Assembly: GCA_934385475.1 (NCBI GenBank)
Contig: CAKRPS010000032.1
Span: 1-29,235, forward strand
Direction of reading: 5' to 3'
Origin: an uncultured Lachnospiraceae bacterium
Lineage (GTDB): Bacteria; Bacillota; Clostridia; Lachnospirales; Lachnospiraceae
Length of the DNA: 29,235 nt
Numbering within the stretch: position 1 is the stretch's first letter; every line of letters starts with the position of its first letter. The notes under the pieces are model-generated. The model saw nothing but the letters and a program-made list of their open reading frames with translations, did not search any database and was not told the origin of the DNA. This document shows, in pieces, positions 16,015 to 24,471 of the stretch. The position numbers were made by a program, and so were the translations under genes.

Positions 16015-17229
16015 CTAAATCGGTAACTGTTCCATTCTGGCAAGCAGCTCCTGATACTTGGCCTCCAGATCAAAATGCTCCGCCACATACCGTCTGCCGT
16101 TCTGACCAATCTGCCTTACAAGCTCTGTGTCTTCTCCCAGAGCAGTGATCTTATCCACATATTCTCCGGCCTGATCACAGTGAAAATAGTCCCTGCCATC
16201 CTGTGCTTCGATTCCTTCAATTCCGATATCGTTTGTCAGGACAGGAATTGCTGCCGACATCGCCTCCAGTACCTTCACCTTGATCCCGGCCCCCAGGACA
16301 AGCGGTGCCGTCAGACACAGACACCTTTCAAAATACGGAACGACATCCTCCACAAATCCGGTAACCGTAACTCTTTCATCTGCCCGGTCCAGAAGCTCCT
16401 TGCGCGGTCTTCCGCCTACTACTGTCAAATGATACTCCTTTGGAAGCTTTGGAAGTACCTCATCCAACAGCCACATGACGCTTTTATGGTTTTCATCACG
16501 GTACATCGCTCCATAAAAGAGCAGTTCTTTTCCCGCCGGCTTTCTGTCAATCTTTCCATAGTTCTCAAAATAGACGGATGAGACAAAAAGCTTTGCCGGA
16601 TCAATCTGATTCTCCAGAAGGAGCTTTCCATCCTTCGGATTATTGGCCACCACAAGCTGCGCATCCTCAAGAGCCTGTAGTTCCTTCGCTTTCATATTCC
16701 GGTAACGGTACTGCGCGATCTGTTTTCGCAGAAAGTTCTCCGCCAGTCCAATTTGCCGGTAGAAATTCAAAAACAGGACATCTTCCTCAATCGCAACCAC
16801 CGGTACCTTGGGATACAATGTCCTGATATAAGGCAGAAGCAGGACAATCTGGGTCCACTGCAATACGATCAGATCCGGTGTCACATTCTTGTCTGCATAC
16901 TCGCGTATCATCTTTTTCAGACAATGTCTCTCATAATTCAGCAGTACACCACTATAAGAATCCCACGGATTAAAGTACGAAAAACCGCTGTAGAATTTTC
17001 TCCACAGCTTCTGTCTACGGTTCTGGTCAAGCACCACCAGCCGGTAGTCGATTCCATAACGCTCCAGATCAAGCTGGGAAACTTCCCTTTTGTAACACAT
17101 GGTAAGCAGTGTGACATCCAGTTCTTTTTCCCTCTGCATCTTCTTGACATAGAAATTATGCACTTTTCCGCCCGCATGATCCACGGTGTCATACGGTGCA
17201 AAGTAAGATATATACAGTACCTTTTTCAT
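16015..17229 (-). CDS. GT4 family glycosyltransferase
   Basis: The start is the ATG at 17227-17229 (404 residues, MKKVLYISYFAP), overlapping the previous gene's stop by 4 bp (ATGA); the longer frame contains unrelated sequence from the preceding gene. HAGGKVHNFYVKKMQ is the N-terminal glycine loop. LLFYGAMYRDENHKSVMWLLDEVLP starts the donor domain, and GAGIKVKVLEAMSAAIPVLTNDIGIEGI is the C-terminal donor-binding segment, in which the first glutamate of the E-x7-E motif is not in its usual form while the second (VLEAMS) is kept. It is likely cytoplasmic and membrane-associated. Donor and acceptor are unknown. Confidence 0.88.
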   Translation of the reverse strand: MKKVLYISYFAPYDTVDHAGGKVHNFYVKKMQREKELDVTLLTMCYKREVSQLDLERYGIDYRLVVLDQNRRQKLWRKFYSGFSYFNPWDSYSGVLLNYERHCLKKMIREYADKNVTPDLIVLQWTQIVLLLPYIRTLYPKVPVVAIEEDVLFLNFYRQIGLAENFLRKQIAQYRYRNMKAKELQALEDAQLVVANNPKDGKLLLENQIDPAKLFVSSVYFENYGKIDRKPAGKELLFYGAMYRDENHKSVMWLLDEVLPKLPKEYHLTVVGGRPRKELLDRADERVTVTGFVEDVVPYFERCLCLTAPLVLGAGIKVKVLEAMSAAIPVLTNDIGIEGIEAQDGRDYFHCDQAGEYVDKITALGEDTELVRQIGQNGRRYVAEHFDLEAKYQELLARMEQLPI

Positions 17230-18140
17230 CTGCACTTCCCTCGATACGGCCCGGTGATGCCCCTCCGGTAATCCTTCCATGCCTCTATGGTCGCCGTCAC
17301 CATATCTCTCCTGCCTCGCAGCAGCCACAGCACTACCCATACCAGACGGTTAAGGAGAAAATAAGCCAGAAACAGCGCAAACCGTTTCCCCAGATACATT
17401 CTCGCACAAAGCAGCCAGTTTCGTGCAATGTAATAGGCATTGGCAGCCTTCTCATTTCCCTTGGTTGCCCCGTTTACCTTGTGATAGACCACTGCCTTAT
17501 GGCAATACCAGATTGAAATTTTCCCGGAAACAGCCCTGAGGCTATACTCATTATCCTCATAGTACAGGAAAAAGCGTTCATCCATATAGCCGATCTTATC
17601 AAACACGCTGTGACTCATCAGAAAGCAGCACCCATTGGCAAAGCTGCAGGAACAATCCTCATCATAGGCCGGTCCGTCCGGCTTGTTATAGCCGATGTGT
17701 CGGGATTTTGCGATCACCGGAGAGAACTCTCCCCCCGCGCTCCATACGATATCCCTTCTGTCCGCATACAGGATCTTCGGTGCCACGATACCGCCGGTTT
17801 CTTTCTGCAGAGCGATCAGATGTCCGATAGCATCCGGCTCAATTACGGTATCGTTGTTCAAAAGCATCAGAAAGTCCGGTGCGGTCTCCAACGCTTTCCG
17901 GATACCGATATTATTTCCTCCGGCAAATCCAAGGTTCCTGTCCGCCTGTACCAATGTCACCTGCGGGTGTCTCCCCCAACGCTCCTGCAGTTTTGCATAG
18001 GAGCCGTCCGTTGAAGCATTATCGACAACTACAATCTGTAGTCTGCCGCACCCTGTACTTGCAAGCAGGGACTCTATGCAGGCATCATTATAGGAAAGTC
18101 CATTATAATTTACCAGAATAACACTTATCTTTTCTTCCAT
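17226..18140 (-). CDS. GT2 family glycosyltransferase, rhamnosyltransferase-like
   Basis: The 304-residue protein begins ISVILVNYNGLSYNDACIESLL, followed by IVVVDNASTDGSY, NLGFAGGNNIGI and LLNNDTVIEPDAI (the DXD equivalent). This series is typical of WbbL/RfbF-type rhamnosyltransferases. YEDNEYSLRAV around residue 200 matches the E-D-x-E/D-Y-x-x-R signature of the catalytic base region. The final 60 residues are basic and hydrophobic and probably touch the membrane. AAGGAAACGGT precedes the ATG, which lies 16 bp inside the previous gene. A rhamnose donor is suggested by family resemblance only; dTDP-rhamnose genes are not in the window. Confidence 0.9.
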   Translation of the reverse strand: MEEKISVILVNYNGLSYNDACIESLLASTGCGRLQIVVVDNASTDGSYAKLQERWGRHPQVTLVQADRNLGFAGGNNIGIRKALETAPDFLMLLNNDTVIEPDAIGHLIALQKETGGIVAPKILYADRRDIVWSAGGEFSPVIAKSRHIGYNKPDGPAYDEDCSCSFANGCCFLMSHSVFDKIGYMDERFFLYYEDNEYSLRAVSGKISIWYCHKAVVYHKVNGATKGNEKAANAYYIARNWLLCARMYLGKRFALFLAYFLLNRLVWVVLWLLRGRRDMVTATIEAWKDYRRGITGPYRGKCR

Positions 18141-19240
18141 ACCGTTTCCTTTAAAAGGCTCAGATACTCCCTCGCTATCTTCTCAGGGGCGTATCTATCA
18201 AAATCCACTGTAAAATCTGTCTTGCCGGATGCTATTTTCCGGATCCACTCCTTCACGTCATAGGGATCATCGACGTAGACTGCCTTCTCCTGTGTAACCT
18301 CCGGAATGGAAGCGCACCTTGTCGTCACAACATTTGTCCCAAACAGCATGGCTTCCACAGGCGGCATTCCAAACCCTTCAAATACACTTGGAAATAAAAA
18401 GGTATGGCATTCGCGGTACAGGGTATTTCGTTCCTCATTACTGATAAATCCGGTCAGAATGACATGCTCCTGCAGCTTTTTTTCGCGGATCTGTTCCTGC
18501 AGTCTCCCGGCTGCCTGACCATTCACTCCACTGATCAGAAGCTTATCCGGCAGATCATAATCTCCCCGCACAAGCTCCTCCATTATGTTGATCAGCGTTG
18601 TCAGGTTCTTACTCGGAATCATCTGGCTCACCGTATAATAAAACTTTCCGGGCTCGATCCCATATCTTTTTTTCAGCGTCTCAAAGTCTGTTGTTTCCTC
18701 TTTCTTTATCAGAATCGGATTATAGATCACCTTGACATCGTCCCGGTGGTATCGTCTACGGATATCCTCTTTCACCCACTCCGATATTGCGACAATTCCC
18801 GCTGCGTTGATCGCATCCATTCTCCAGCACAGCCTGGAATATGCCACCTCATGAAAAGGATGATATTCCGGGTAATGCCATGCCTGTAGATCATGGATGA
18901 CACAGATATATTTGATCCATCCGTTCAGCCAGGGTTTGCAATATACCGGTTCAAAGCATCTCCGAAAGCCATGCTTCCGAAGAAATCTGTTCTGCGCATA
19001 ATTCTGCCACAAAATACGCTTTGCAATCCCTGCGGACGCAATCGGTGCCTTCAGGATCTTAAATCTTTTGTCTTTTGTATAATGCAGAAAGGTATCCGCA
19101 TTATCCTCGGATACCAGCAAAGTAAATTCAAATGGATCTTCCAGCCTGCCTAGCCCGTCCAGAAGGTTCCGGATAAAGGATTCCGTTCCCCCCACTTTGC
19201 CGGGCCGAAGCCACAGGAGATCAATCGCCGTCTTTTCCAT
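18125..19240 (-). CDS. GT4 family glycosyltransferase, mannosyltransferase-like
   Basis: The 371-residue enzyme opens with DLLWLRPGKVGGTESFIRNLL. It has ICVIHDLQAWHYPEYH around residues 112-127, SQMIPSKNLTTLINIMEEL in the donor domain, and FPSVFEGFGMPPVEAMLFGTNVVTTR with the E-x7-E motif. This pattern is that of WbaZ/WbdA-type and other GT4 enzymes that often use GDP-mannose or a similar donor. The ATG sits 20 bp inside the DUF2304 gene, with GGGAG upstream, so its translation is coupled. C-terminal residues EYLSLLKETVWKK complete the GT4 fold. The specific sugar is not determinable by eye. Confidence 0.9.
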   Translation of the reverse strand: MEKTAIDLLWLRPGKVGGTESFIRNLLDGLGRLEDPFEFTLLVSEDNADTFLHYTKDKRFKILKAPIASAGIAKRILWQNYAQNRFLRKHGFRRCFEPVYCKPWLNGWIKYICVIHDLQAWHYPEYHPFHEVAYSRLCWRMDAINAAGIVAISEWVKEDIRRRYHRDDVKVIYNPILIKKEETTDFETLKKRYGIEPGKFYYTVSQMIPSKNLTTLINIMEELVRGDYDLPDKLLISGVNGQAAGRLQEQIREKKLQEHVILTGFISNEERNTLYRECHTFLFPSVFEGFGMPPVEAMLFGTNVVTTRCASIPEVTQEKAVYVDDPYDVKEWIRKIASGKTDFTVDFDRYAPEKIAREYLSLLKETVWKKR

Positions 19241-19586
19241 CTTCCAGCTCCCTGATCCTTTTCTCCAGCATGCTGAGCTGTTGGATCAATATTCTGATCT
19301 TAAGCTGCTGTCTGGACACAATTGATGTCAGCGTCATCAGTATCATAAAGATAAACGCAAGGCACATCAGATACAGACCGTTCATATTGCTCTGAATGCC
19401 GAACAGCCCTACAATCTTCATCAACAGCTCCGGGAAGAAGATCATGATCGCCATCACAACTCCCGCAGCCAGCCAGATCAGCGTATATTTCAGTTCCAGC
19501 ATTTTCTGCTTCAGATAATGCAGTATGATGATAAAATAACAGATCACCGCCACAATCAGGGTGATTTGCAGATTCCGTGGTATCAT
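19221..19586 (-). CDS. DUF2304 small membrane protein
   Basis: This 121-residue protein has three hydrophobic segments (about residues 7-25, 33-53 and 70-90) and a charged coiled-coil-like C-terminus (RQQLKIRILIQQLSMLEKRIRELE). This is the architecture and length of the DUF2304 family. In many Firmicutes such genes lie immediately beside a dolichol-phosphate-mannose-synthase-like GT2, as here, where the ATG overlaps the GT2 stop by 4 bp. The likely role is as membrane partner or anchor of that enzyme, analogous to a GtrA-type or DPM-subunit function; this is inferred from neighbourhood rather than shown. Confidence 0.88.
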   Translation of the reverse strand: MIPRNLQITLIVAVICYFIIILHYLKQKMLELKYTLIWLAAGVVMAIMIFFPELLMKIVGLFGIQSNMNGLYLMCLAFIFMILMTLTSIVSRQQLKIRILIQQLSMLEKRIRELEDGKDGD

Positions 19587-20311
19587 TTCTGTCTCTTTCC
19601 TCTCCTGAATCCAAAGCTGAGTCTTCTGATCAGCATCGCCAAGGTAACTTTACACATATAATAAACAGACTTCTTCAGCGTGATCGAACTTGTACCGCTC
19701 TCGCGCTCCCGCATGATCACAGGATATTCCCTGACTTTTCCTCCATGGACAGCCGTGATGACCATAGCCTCCGGCTCCGGATAATCTGCCGGATAATCCT
19801 TCGCAAAAATACCGATGAATCTTCTGTTCACCAGACGGTATCCGCTCGTGATATCCTTGACGCGTACTCCGGTAAGAATCCATCCAAGCACACTCAGAAA
19901 GGTAATGCCTGTCCGGCGCAGCTGTGAGGACTGAAAGCCTTCCTTCTCCACAAACCGCGAACCGATCACACAGTCGGCCTCTTCACTCTCCATACAGGCA
20001 AGCATGTCCTTCAAAAAGGCCACATCATGCTGTCCGTCTCCATCGATCTGCACCGCATAGTCGTAACCCTTGTCCCACGCATAGCAATATCCGGTCTGTA
20101 CGGCTCCGCCAATTCCCATGTTGATTGGCAGATTCAGCACCTGATAACCCCTGCGTCTGCATACCTGTGCTGTATTGTCTGTTGAGCCGTCATTGATGAT
20201 GATGTAATCATACTGCGGATATTGCTCTGTCAAATTGTCTACTACCTTCTCAATATTACCGGCCTCATTGTACGCCGGAATGATGATCAGGACTTTCTTT
20301 TCTCTTTCCAT
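19583..20311 (-). CDS. GT2 polyprenyl-phosphate sugar synthase, DPM1/GtrB-like
   Basis: The start is set at the ATG at 20309-20311 (242 residues, MEREKKVLIIIPAYNE), because the longer frame begins with TTG deep inside the preceding gene. ALIIIPAYNEAGNIE-type opening, YIIINDGSTDNT, MGIGGAVQTGYCYA and QIDGDGQHD (the DXD) match dolichol-phosphate mannose synthase and undecaprenyl-phosphate glucose/mannose synthases. The SGYRLVNRR segment and EPEAMVITAV are the late motifs. It would move a hexose from a nucleotide onto undecaprenyl phosphate; the lipid sugar would then be flipped and used outside by a GT-C enzyme. The adjacent DUF2304 and GT-C-like genes fit this. The sugar is unknown. Confidence 0.9.
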   Translation of the reverse strand: MEREKKVLIIIPAYNEAGNIEKVVDNLTEQYPQYDYIIINDGSTDNTAQVCRRRGYQVLNLPINMGIGGAVQTGYCYAWDKGYDYAVQIDGDGQHDVAFLKDMLACMESEEADCVIGSRFVEKEGFQSSQLRRTGITFLSVLGWILTGVRVKDITSGYRLVNRRFIGIFAKDYPADYPEPEAMVITAVHGGKVREYPVIMRERESGTSSITLKKSVYYMCKVTLAMLIRRLSFGFRRGKRQK

Positions 20312-21813
20312 CTGGTTATCCAACTCTTCCCATGTGTTTTCCACAGTTCCCAAAGCAGTACTATATAGCTCATATAAAAGATACCAAAATTATAAACCAT
20401 ATATCTCTGTTGTCCAAAAAAGATAATAGAGATGACTCCGATCAGAATCAGATTCACCCCGAGCACTGCTGCCATGAAGGAAGCCGCCCCCTTATCTGTC
20501 CTGCCATCTGCAAAGCCCCATATCATCAAAGCAAGTGCCGACAGATACAACAGCAATGTAGCGATATGACACAACAGGTAGATCGGTGCGATCTGGAAGA
20601 ACACGGTACTGATAAATGCCTGCGGCATCAGCATCAGGGTATGGTACAAAAATCTTCCGAAATGCGCTTTCAGCAGAGTCACTCCAATCTGAAGCTGCTG
20701 CCCGTTGCGGACCGTCGCATAGTCCTGTTGTGCATATACGTCCGCATGTTCTTCATAATACTCATTCTGCGCATTTGTACAAATGCCTCCAATACGCCCG
20801 ATTCCCCCAACAATATCCTTCCACATCCACAGTCCGGGAGTGGCATAGACATAGCGGCACTGTTCTTCGTCCACTGCCTGAAACATTGCCAGATAGATCT
20901 CCTGCATCTCCTGCTCTTCAAACAGCCTGTAATCCTGTTCCTCCGCTTCGTACATGGTTCTGGACAAAATTAATGTGACATACTGGTTCGGAGCCGCAAT
21001 GTAACGCTGCGCATGTGCCTCGCTCTCAGCCCTCACTGTCTCGGCATCTTTATCTCCATTTCCCTGCTCCTGTGCATGTTCCTGATTGTAACGGACAATA
21101 TTTCGCACGATCTGCTGCTGATAAGCACTGCTGATACGGCTTGTCAGCCAGATTCCCGAAAGACTGATCACTGCACAGCCTGCCAGTCCAAGCAGCGCCA
21201 GAAACCATCCGGGCAGTCTGCCTTTCTTTCTTTTTGTCATCAGGATATACCAGAATACCAGACCACAGACACCATACAGGATCTGCATCTGGGCTCTCAG
21301 TGCCGACAGAAAAACCACCATGAAAAGGAGTGCCAGAAACCATCTGGCATTTTTTTCCCAGATGCTCTTTAGCAGAGCACCCATAAACAGATAGAAAGCC
21401 GCATAGGCAATTCCCTCTGTCAGAATTGTCTGGGTCGTCATTCCCTCCGGCAGGTTCGTCGTAAACGGAAGCATCCCGAACAGAAAACACCCATATCCCA
21501 TAAAATAAGGCAGTTCAAACCGCTTTCTGAGCATCGCAACAAACAGCATCAGAGAGACTGTCGCAAAAACAGCCTGCTCCCAGTTCACCGCTATTAAGTA
21601 TATTTCTTCTCCAAACAGAAACCTGTTAAGCTGCAAATACAGCGGATAGACCGGCATAACCCCTTCTGCATAACGCAGAACTGTCATATAGCTTTCACTG
21701 TCACTGTACAGAACCGGCTCTCCGGTGCCGGGCAGCCGGAAAAGCAACAGTCCAAGTATTGCCAGTGACAGATAAAAGAAAATATCTGTCCGCTTTTTGT
21801 TCCCACGCAACAC
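20287..21813 (-). CDS. Polytopic membrane protein, GT-C-like glycosyltransferase candidate
   Basis: The 508-residue protein starts with GTG (21811-21813), with a strong GGAGGAG site 8 bases upstream. It has about eleven hydrophobic segments. The first extracellular loop contains YSDSESYMTVLRYAEG, acidic residues where GT-C enzymes place their catalytic Asp or Glu. Between membrane blocks lies a soluble stretch of roughly 130 residues (about 230-365), rich in Q, E and Y. The next gene is a polyprenyl-phosphate-sugar synthase, whose product a GT-C enzyme would use. The gene begins 2 bp after the ABC exporter's stop. A Wzy-like polymerase cannot be excluded. Confidence 0.58.
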   Translation of the reverse strand: MLRGNKKRTDIFFYLSLAILGLLLFRLPGTGEPVLYSDSESYMTVLRYAEGVMPVYPLYLQLNRFLFGEEIYLIAVNWEQAVFATVSLMLFVAMLRKRFELPYFMGYGCFLFGMLPFTTNLPEGMTTQTILTEGIAYAAFYLFMGALLKSIWEKNARWFLALLFMVVFLSALRAQMQILYGVCGLVFWYILMTKRKKGRLPGWFLALLGLAGCAVISLSGIWLTSRISSAYQQQIVRNIVRYNQEHAQEQGNGDKDAETVRAESEAHAQRYIAAPNQYVTLILSRTMYEAEEQDYRLFEEQEMQEIYLAMFQAVDEEQCRYVYATPGLWMWKDIVGGIGRIGGICTNAQNEYYEEHADVYAQQDYATVRNGQQLQIGVTLLKAHFGRFLYHTLMLMPQAFISTVFFQIAPIYLLCHIATLLLYLSALALMIWGFADGRTDKGAASFMAAVLGVNLILIGVISIIFFGQQRYMVYNFGIFYMSYIVLLWELWKTHGKSWITRWKEKRKS

Positions 21814-21815
21814 TT

Positions 21816-23588
21816 TTATTCTCCTCCGAATACATCTTCTTTCTTTTTCTCGGTAACCTTGCCGTCTCCGACTTCGTAGATCGTATCCACATTGCGGATC
21901 GTCGTCAGTCTGTGTGCAATAATGATCATGGTCTTCAACCCCTGTAAATGATCAATGGCCTCCATCACGGCACTCTCTGTCTCATTGTCCAGTGCCGAGG
22001 TTGCCTCATCAAGCACCAGAATCTCCGGATCATGGTACAATGCTCTCGCTATTCCGATACGCTGTCTCTGTCCACCGGAGAGACGCACACCACGGTCTCC
22101 AACGATGGTATCCAGTCCATGAGGCAGACTGTCAATAAATTCTGTAAGCTGTGCCTTCTCTACCGCCGTTTTCACCGCGTCCTCATCAATTTCAGCCTTT
22201 TTTACACCGAATGCAATATTATTTCGTATCGTATCATCCGACAGATAGATCACCTGTGGGATATAACCCACCTGTGCATGAAAGGTCTTAGGTTTTTCAT
22301 GGATATTGATGGTATCTGCCATCACTGTACCCTTCTGAGGTACCAGCAATCCCAGAATAATATCCACCATCGTCGTTTTGCCTGCGCCGGAGGCCCCGAT
22401 AAATGCCACTGTCTTTCCTTTCGGGATCGTCAGGCAGGCTCCATCGATTACCGGCTCTTCCGTGTCCGGATAGAAGTAGGTCACATCCTTAACCTCGATC
22501 GCCTTCTCCAGATTCCATTTCTCTGCCACCTCATGATCCTGTTTCTCTACATATTCTTCAATCTCCACGAGATCCCGGTAGATCAGGTCCACAGAGGGGA
22601 ACGCATACAGCATATTCGTTGCATATTCGTTGATTCTTCCCACGCAGGGCATCAGCCGGAAGGCTGCCACCGCAAAAACCGTAAGCTGCGGGATATAATA
22701 GATCAGATCGGCTTCTCCAAATGTCATCTTCACGATAATGGCAATCAGAAGACCCGTGATTGCAACTGCTTCGACCAGATACTTCGGCAGAATGGAAATC
22801 GTACGGGAAAGTCTCAAGCCCCTTGCAAATTTCGTGTAATATTTCCGGTACTCGTCGATGAAAAAGGAATCTCTCTCCAGAATCTTGATCTCCTTGATCC
22901 CTCCAAGTGCCTGATTCATCCACTGATAAATCTTGCCCTGATATACCTGGTTATCACGGCCGAGCTGGTTGCTGTACCTTCTGGTACAGGCAAGAAAGGT
23001 ACCCACGAAGACCACCAGAAGAGACACCACGATGATCGTGATGGATTTGCTGACAAAGAGCAGATAGATGCCAAGTGTCAGACACACCACCAGCTCTGTC
23101 GCAAGTTCCATAAAATACAATACGACCTGCATAAACCTTCCGGTATCCTCCTGGATCGTTCTCTGTAAGGTCGCGATATTCTTATTCAAATGAAAGGTAT
23201 ACGGCTCCTTCATATAGGTTTCCAGCAGTCTTGTCGAAAGCCGCATCTGTGTACTGTAAGAGAACTTATAAATACAATTCTTCTCAACAATCAGATAAAT
23301 ATTCTTCAGAAGATAGACTGCAATGATCGCACAGGACAAAGCGATCATAAAACTCTTGGTGCTGTCAAAATGCAGCCCATCGTAGAACATTCTCAGATAC
23401 CAGGTCTTCTGAATGGACTGTGGGTTCGATATGATATTGATAAACGGCATAAAGATCGTGACACCCAGAAGCTCCAGAAAGCTTCCGATCACAACCGCCA
23501 CCAGCAACAGAGCGATTTTTCTCTTATCTTTTTTTGTAAAAATATATCCCAGCTTGGTAAAAATACTTTTCTTTTTCTGCTTACTCAT
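21816..23588 (-). CDS. ABC exporter, PglK/MsbA-like lipid-linked oligosaccharide flippase candidate (copy 1)
   Basis: This 590-residue half-transporter has a membrane domain (about residues 20-330) fused to an ATPase. Walker A is GASGAGKTT near 398-406, the signature LSGGQRQR near 503, Walker B ILVLDEA at D527-E528, and the H-loop H559. All catalytic residues are present. The six-segment domain plus ATPase matches PglK/WlaB and MsbA homodimers, which flip lipid-linked glycans or lipids. AGGAGG lies 12 bases before the ATG, after a 19-bp gap. The gene sits between a GT-D enzyme and a GT-C-like protein. It is paralogous to the exporter at 6861-8654. Substrate is inferred from the locus. Confidence 0.9.
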   Translation of the reverse strand: MSKQKKKSIFTKLGYIFTKKDKRKIALLLVAVVIGSFLELLGVTIFMPFINIISNPQSIQKTWYLRMFYDGLHFDSTKSFMIALSCAIIAVYLLKNIYLIVEKNCIYKFSYSTQMRLSTRLLETYMKEPYTFHLNKNIATLQRTIQEDTGRFMQVVLYFMELATELVVCLTLGIYLLFVSKSITIIVVSLLVVFVGTFLACTRRYSNQLGRDNQVYQGKIYQWMNQALGGIKEIKILERDSFFIDEYRKYYTKFARGLRLSRTISILPKYLVEAVAITGLLIAIIVKMTFGEADLIYYIPQLTVFAVAAFRLMPCVGRINEYATNMLYAFPSVDLIYRDLVEIEEYVEKQDHEVAEKWNLEKAIEVKDVTYFYPDTEEPVIDGACLTIPKGKTVAFIGASGAGKTTMVDIILGLLVPQKGTVMADTINIHEKPKTFHAQVGYIPQVIYLSDDTIRNNIAFGVKKAEIDEDAVKTAVEKAQLTEFIDSLPHGLDTIVGDRGVRLSGGQRQRIGIARALYHDPEILVLDEATSALDNETESAVMEAIDHLQGLKTMIIIAHRLTTIRNVDTIYEVGDGKVTEKKKEDVFGGE

Positions 23589-23607
23589 GGTAAGGATGTT
23601 CCTCCTG

Positions 23608-24471
23608 CTACAGCCAGACTTTGATCTGCTGTAGATATTCTGTATAACCGGCCTCCCTGTTAGCCTCTTCTCCTACAATCTCATGCTTTTCAAGCGGTAT
23701 CTTATGATCTGCTCCCCGCACATACCACTCGTACTCCATATCCAGATTGCCAATATCCAGAACACGATATCCCTTCTCGAAAAGTTCCATCGCGATAAAC
23801 TTCGCTGCAACCCCCACCGAGAGCAGAAACAGTCTGTCCCTGTCATACTGCATACAGGCTTCCAGAATGCGGTTCAAAGAGCCATAGGCATCCTTCGGTG
23901 GACAGATGATACGCTCTACCCCGGCTGCCCGGCCAAGCAGATCATTCCCGACTCCGTTGTGGCTTCTCTCTCCTTCTACCACCACCACGCTTCGATCCTT
24001 CCAGATATCCCGGATTCCATCATACCACTGTGCGCAGCGGCTCTTGTCTTTTGCGAAATAATAGCACCGGGAAATAAACGTAGAATAATATACCCTGTCA
24101 GGATTACAATATTTCTCGTAGGTTTTACGGCACATTAACAGGTGATCCCGCCAGAACTGTCTGCTTTCTTTGGTGTGGTCTGACAGAGTATCAAACACCC
24201 CCGGAATTGTCACGATCAGATCATCATACGGATAGACAAGAATTTTTTTCAGCCCTTCGGCAATTTCCGGCTGCGCTTTCTGAAGCACCAGATCACGCCC
24301 CTTGATCATAACGATCTCGCCATCCCCGAACCGGACCATACTCTTTTCCGTGTGCAGAAGCTCGTCTATCGTCTCATCAATACTGTGCACTTTTATTTTA
24401 TTATGCAAAATGTCCTTCTCGTAGAGAAAGTACAGGATCGCTCCCAAAATATCTTTTATTTTCTGTTTCAT
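23608..24471 (-). CDS. GT-D-fold glycosyltransferase (DUF1792 family)
   Basis: The 287-residue protein shows MVRFGDGEIVMIKGRD (residues 45-60), with the D-G-E triad (D50, E52) of the DUF1792/GT-D fold, and VVVVEGERSHNGVGNDLL near 187-204. These are the hallmark donor-site motifs of the fold. The founding member, DGT1 of streptococci, is a glucosyltransferase that extends the glycan of serine-rich repeat proteins; similar genes also occur in polysaccharide loci. Here it would add a sugar inside the cell to the lipid-linked glycan. It overlaps the upstream GT4 stop by 4 bp. The sugar donor is unknown. Confidence 0.86.
   Translation of the reverse strand: MKQKIKDILGAILYFLYEKDILHNKIKVHSIDETIDELLHTEKSMVRFGDGEIVMIKGRDLVLQKAQPEIAEGLKKILVYPYDDLIVTIPGVFDTLSDHTKESRQFWRDHLLMCRKTYEKYCNPDRVYYSTFISRCYYFAKDKSRCAQWYDGIRDIWKDRSVVVVEGERSHNGVGNDLLGRAAGVERIICPPKDAYGSLNRILEACMQYDRDRLFLLSVGVAAKFIAMELFEKGYRVLDIGNLDMEYEWYVRGADHKIPLEKHEIVGEEANREAGYTEYLQQIKVWL

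Noticed and set aside
20311..20353. Longer start for the polyprenyl-phosphate sugar synthase
   Set aside because: The upstream start would be TTG deep in the preceding gene, and the 14 added residues precede the conserved fold. The internal ATG is the better choice.
21948..23168. A 406-codon open frame on the plus strand
   Set aside because: It lies wholly antisense to the ABC exporter with all its ATPase motifs. The translation is rich in H, C, R and Q with no domain, as expected of a frame created by codon bias on the other strand.
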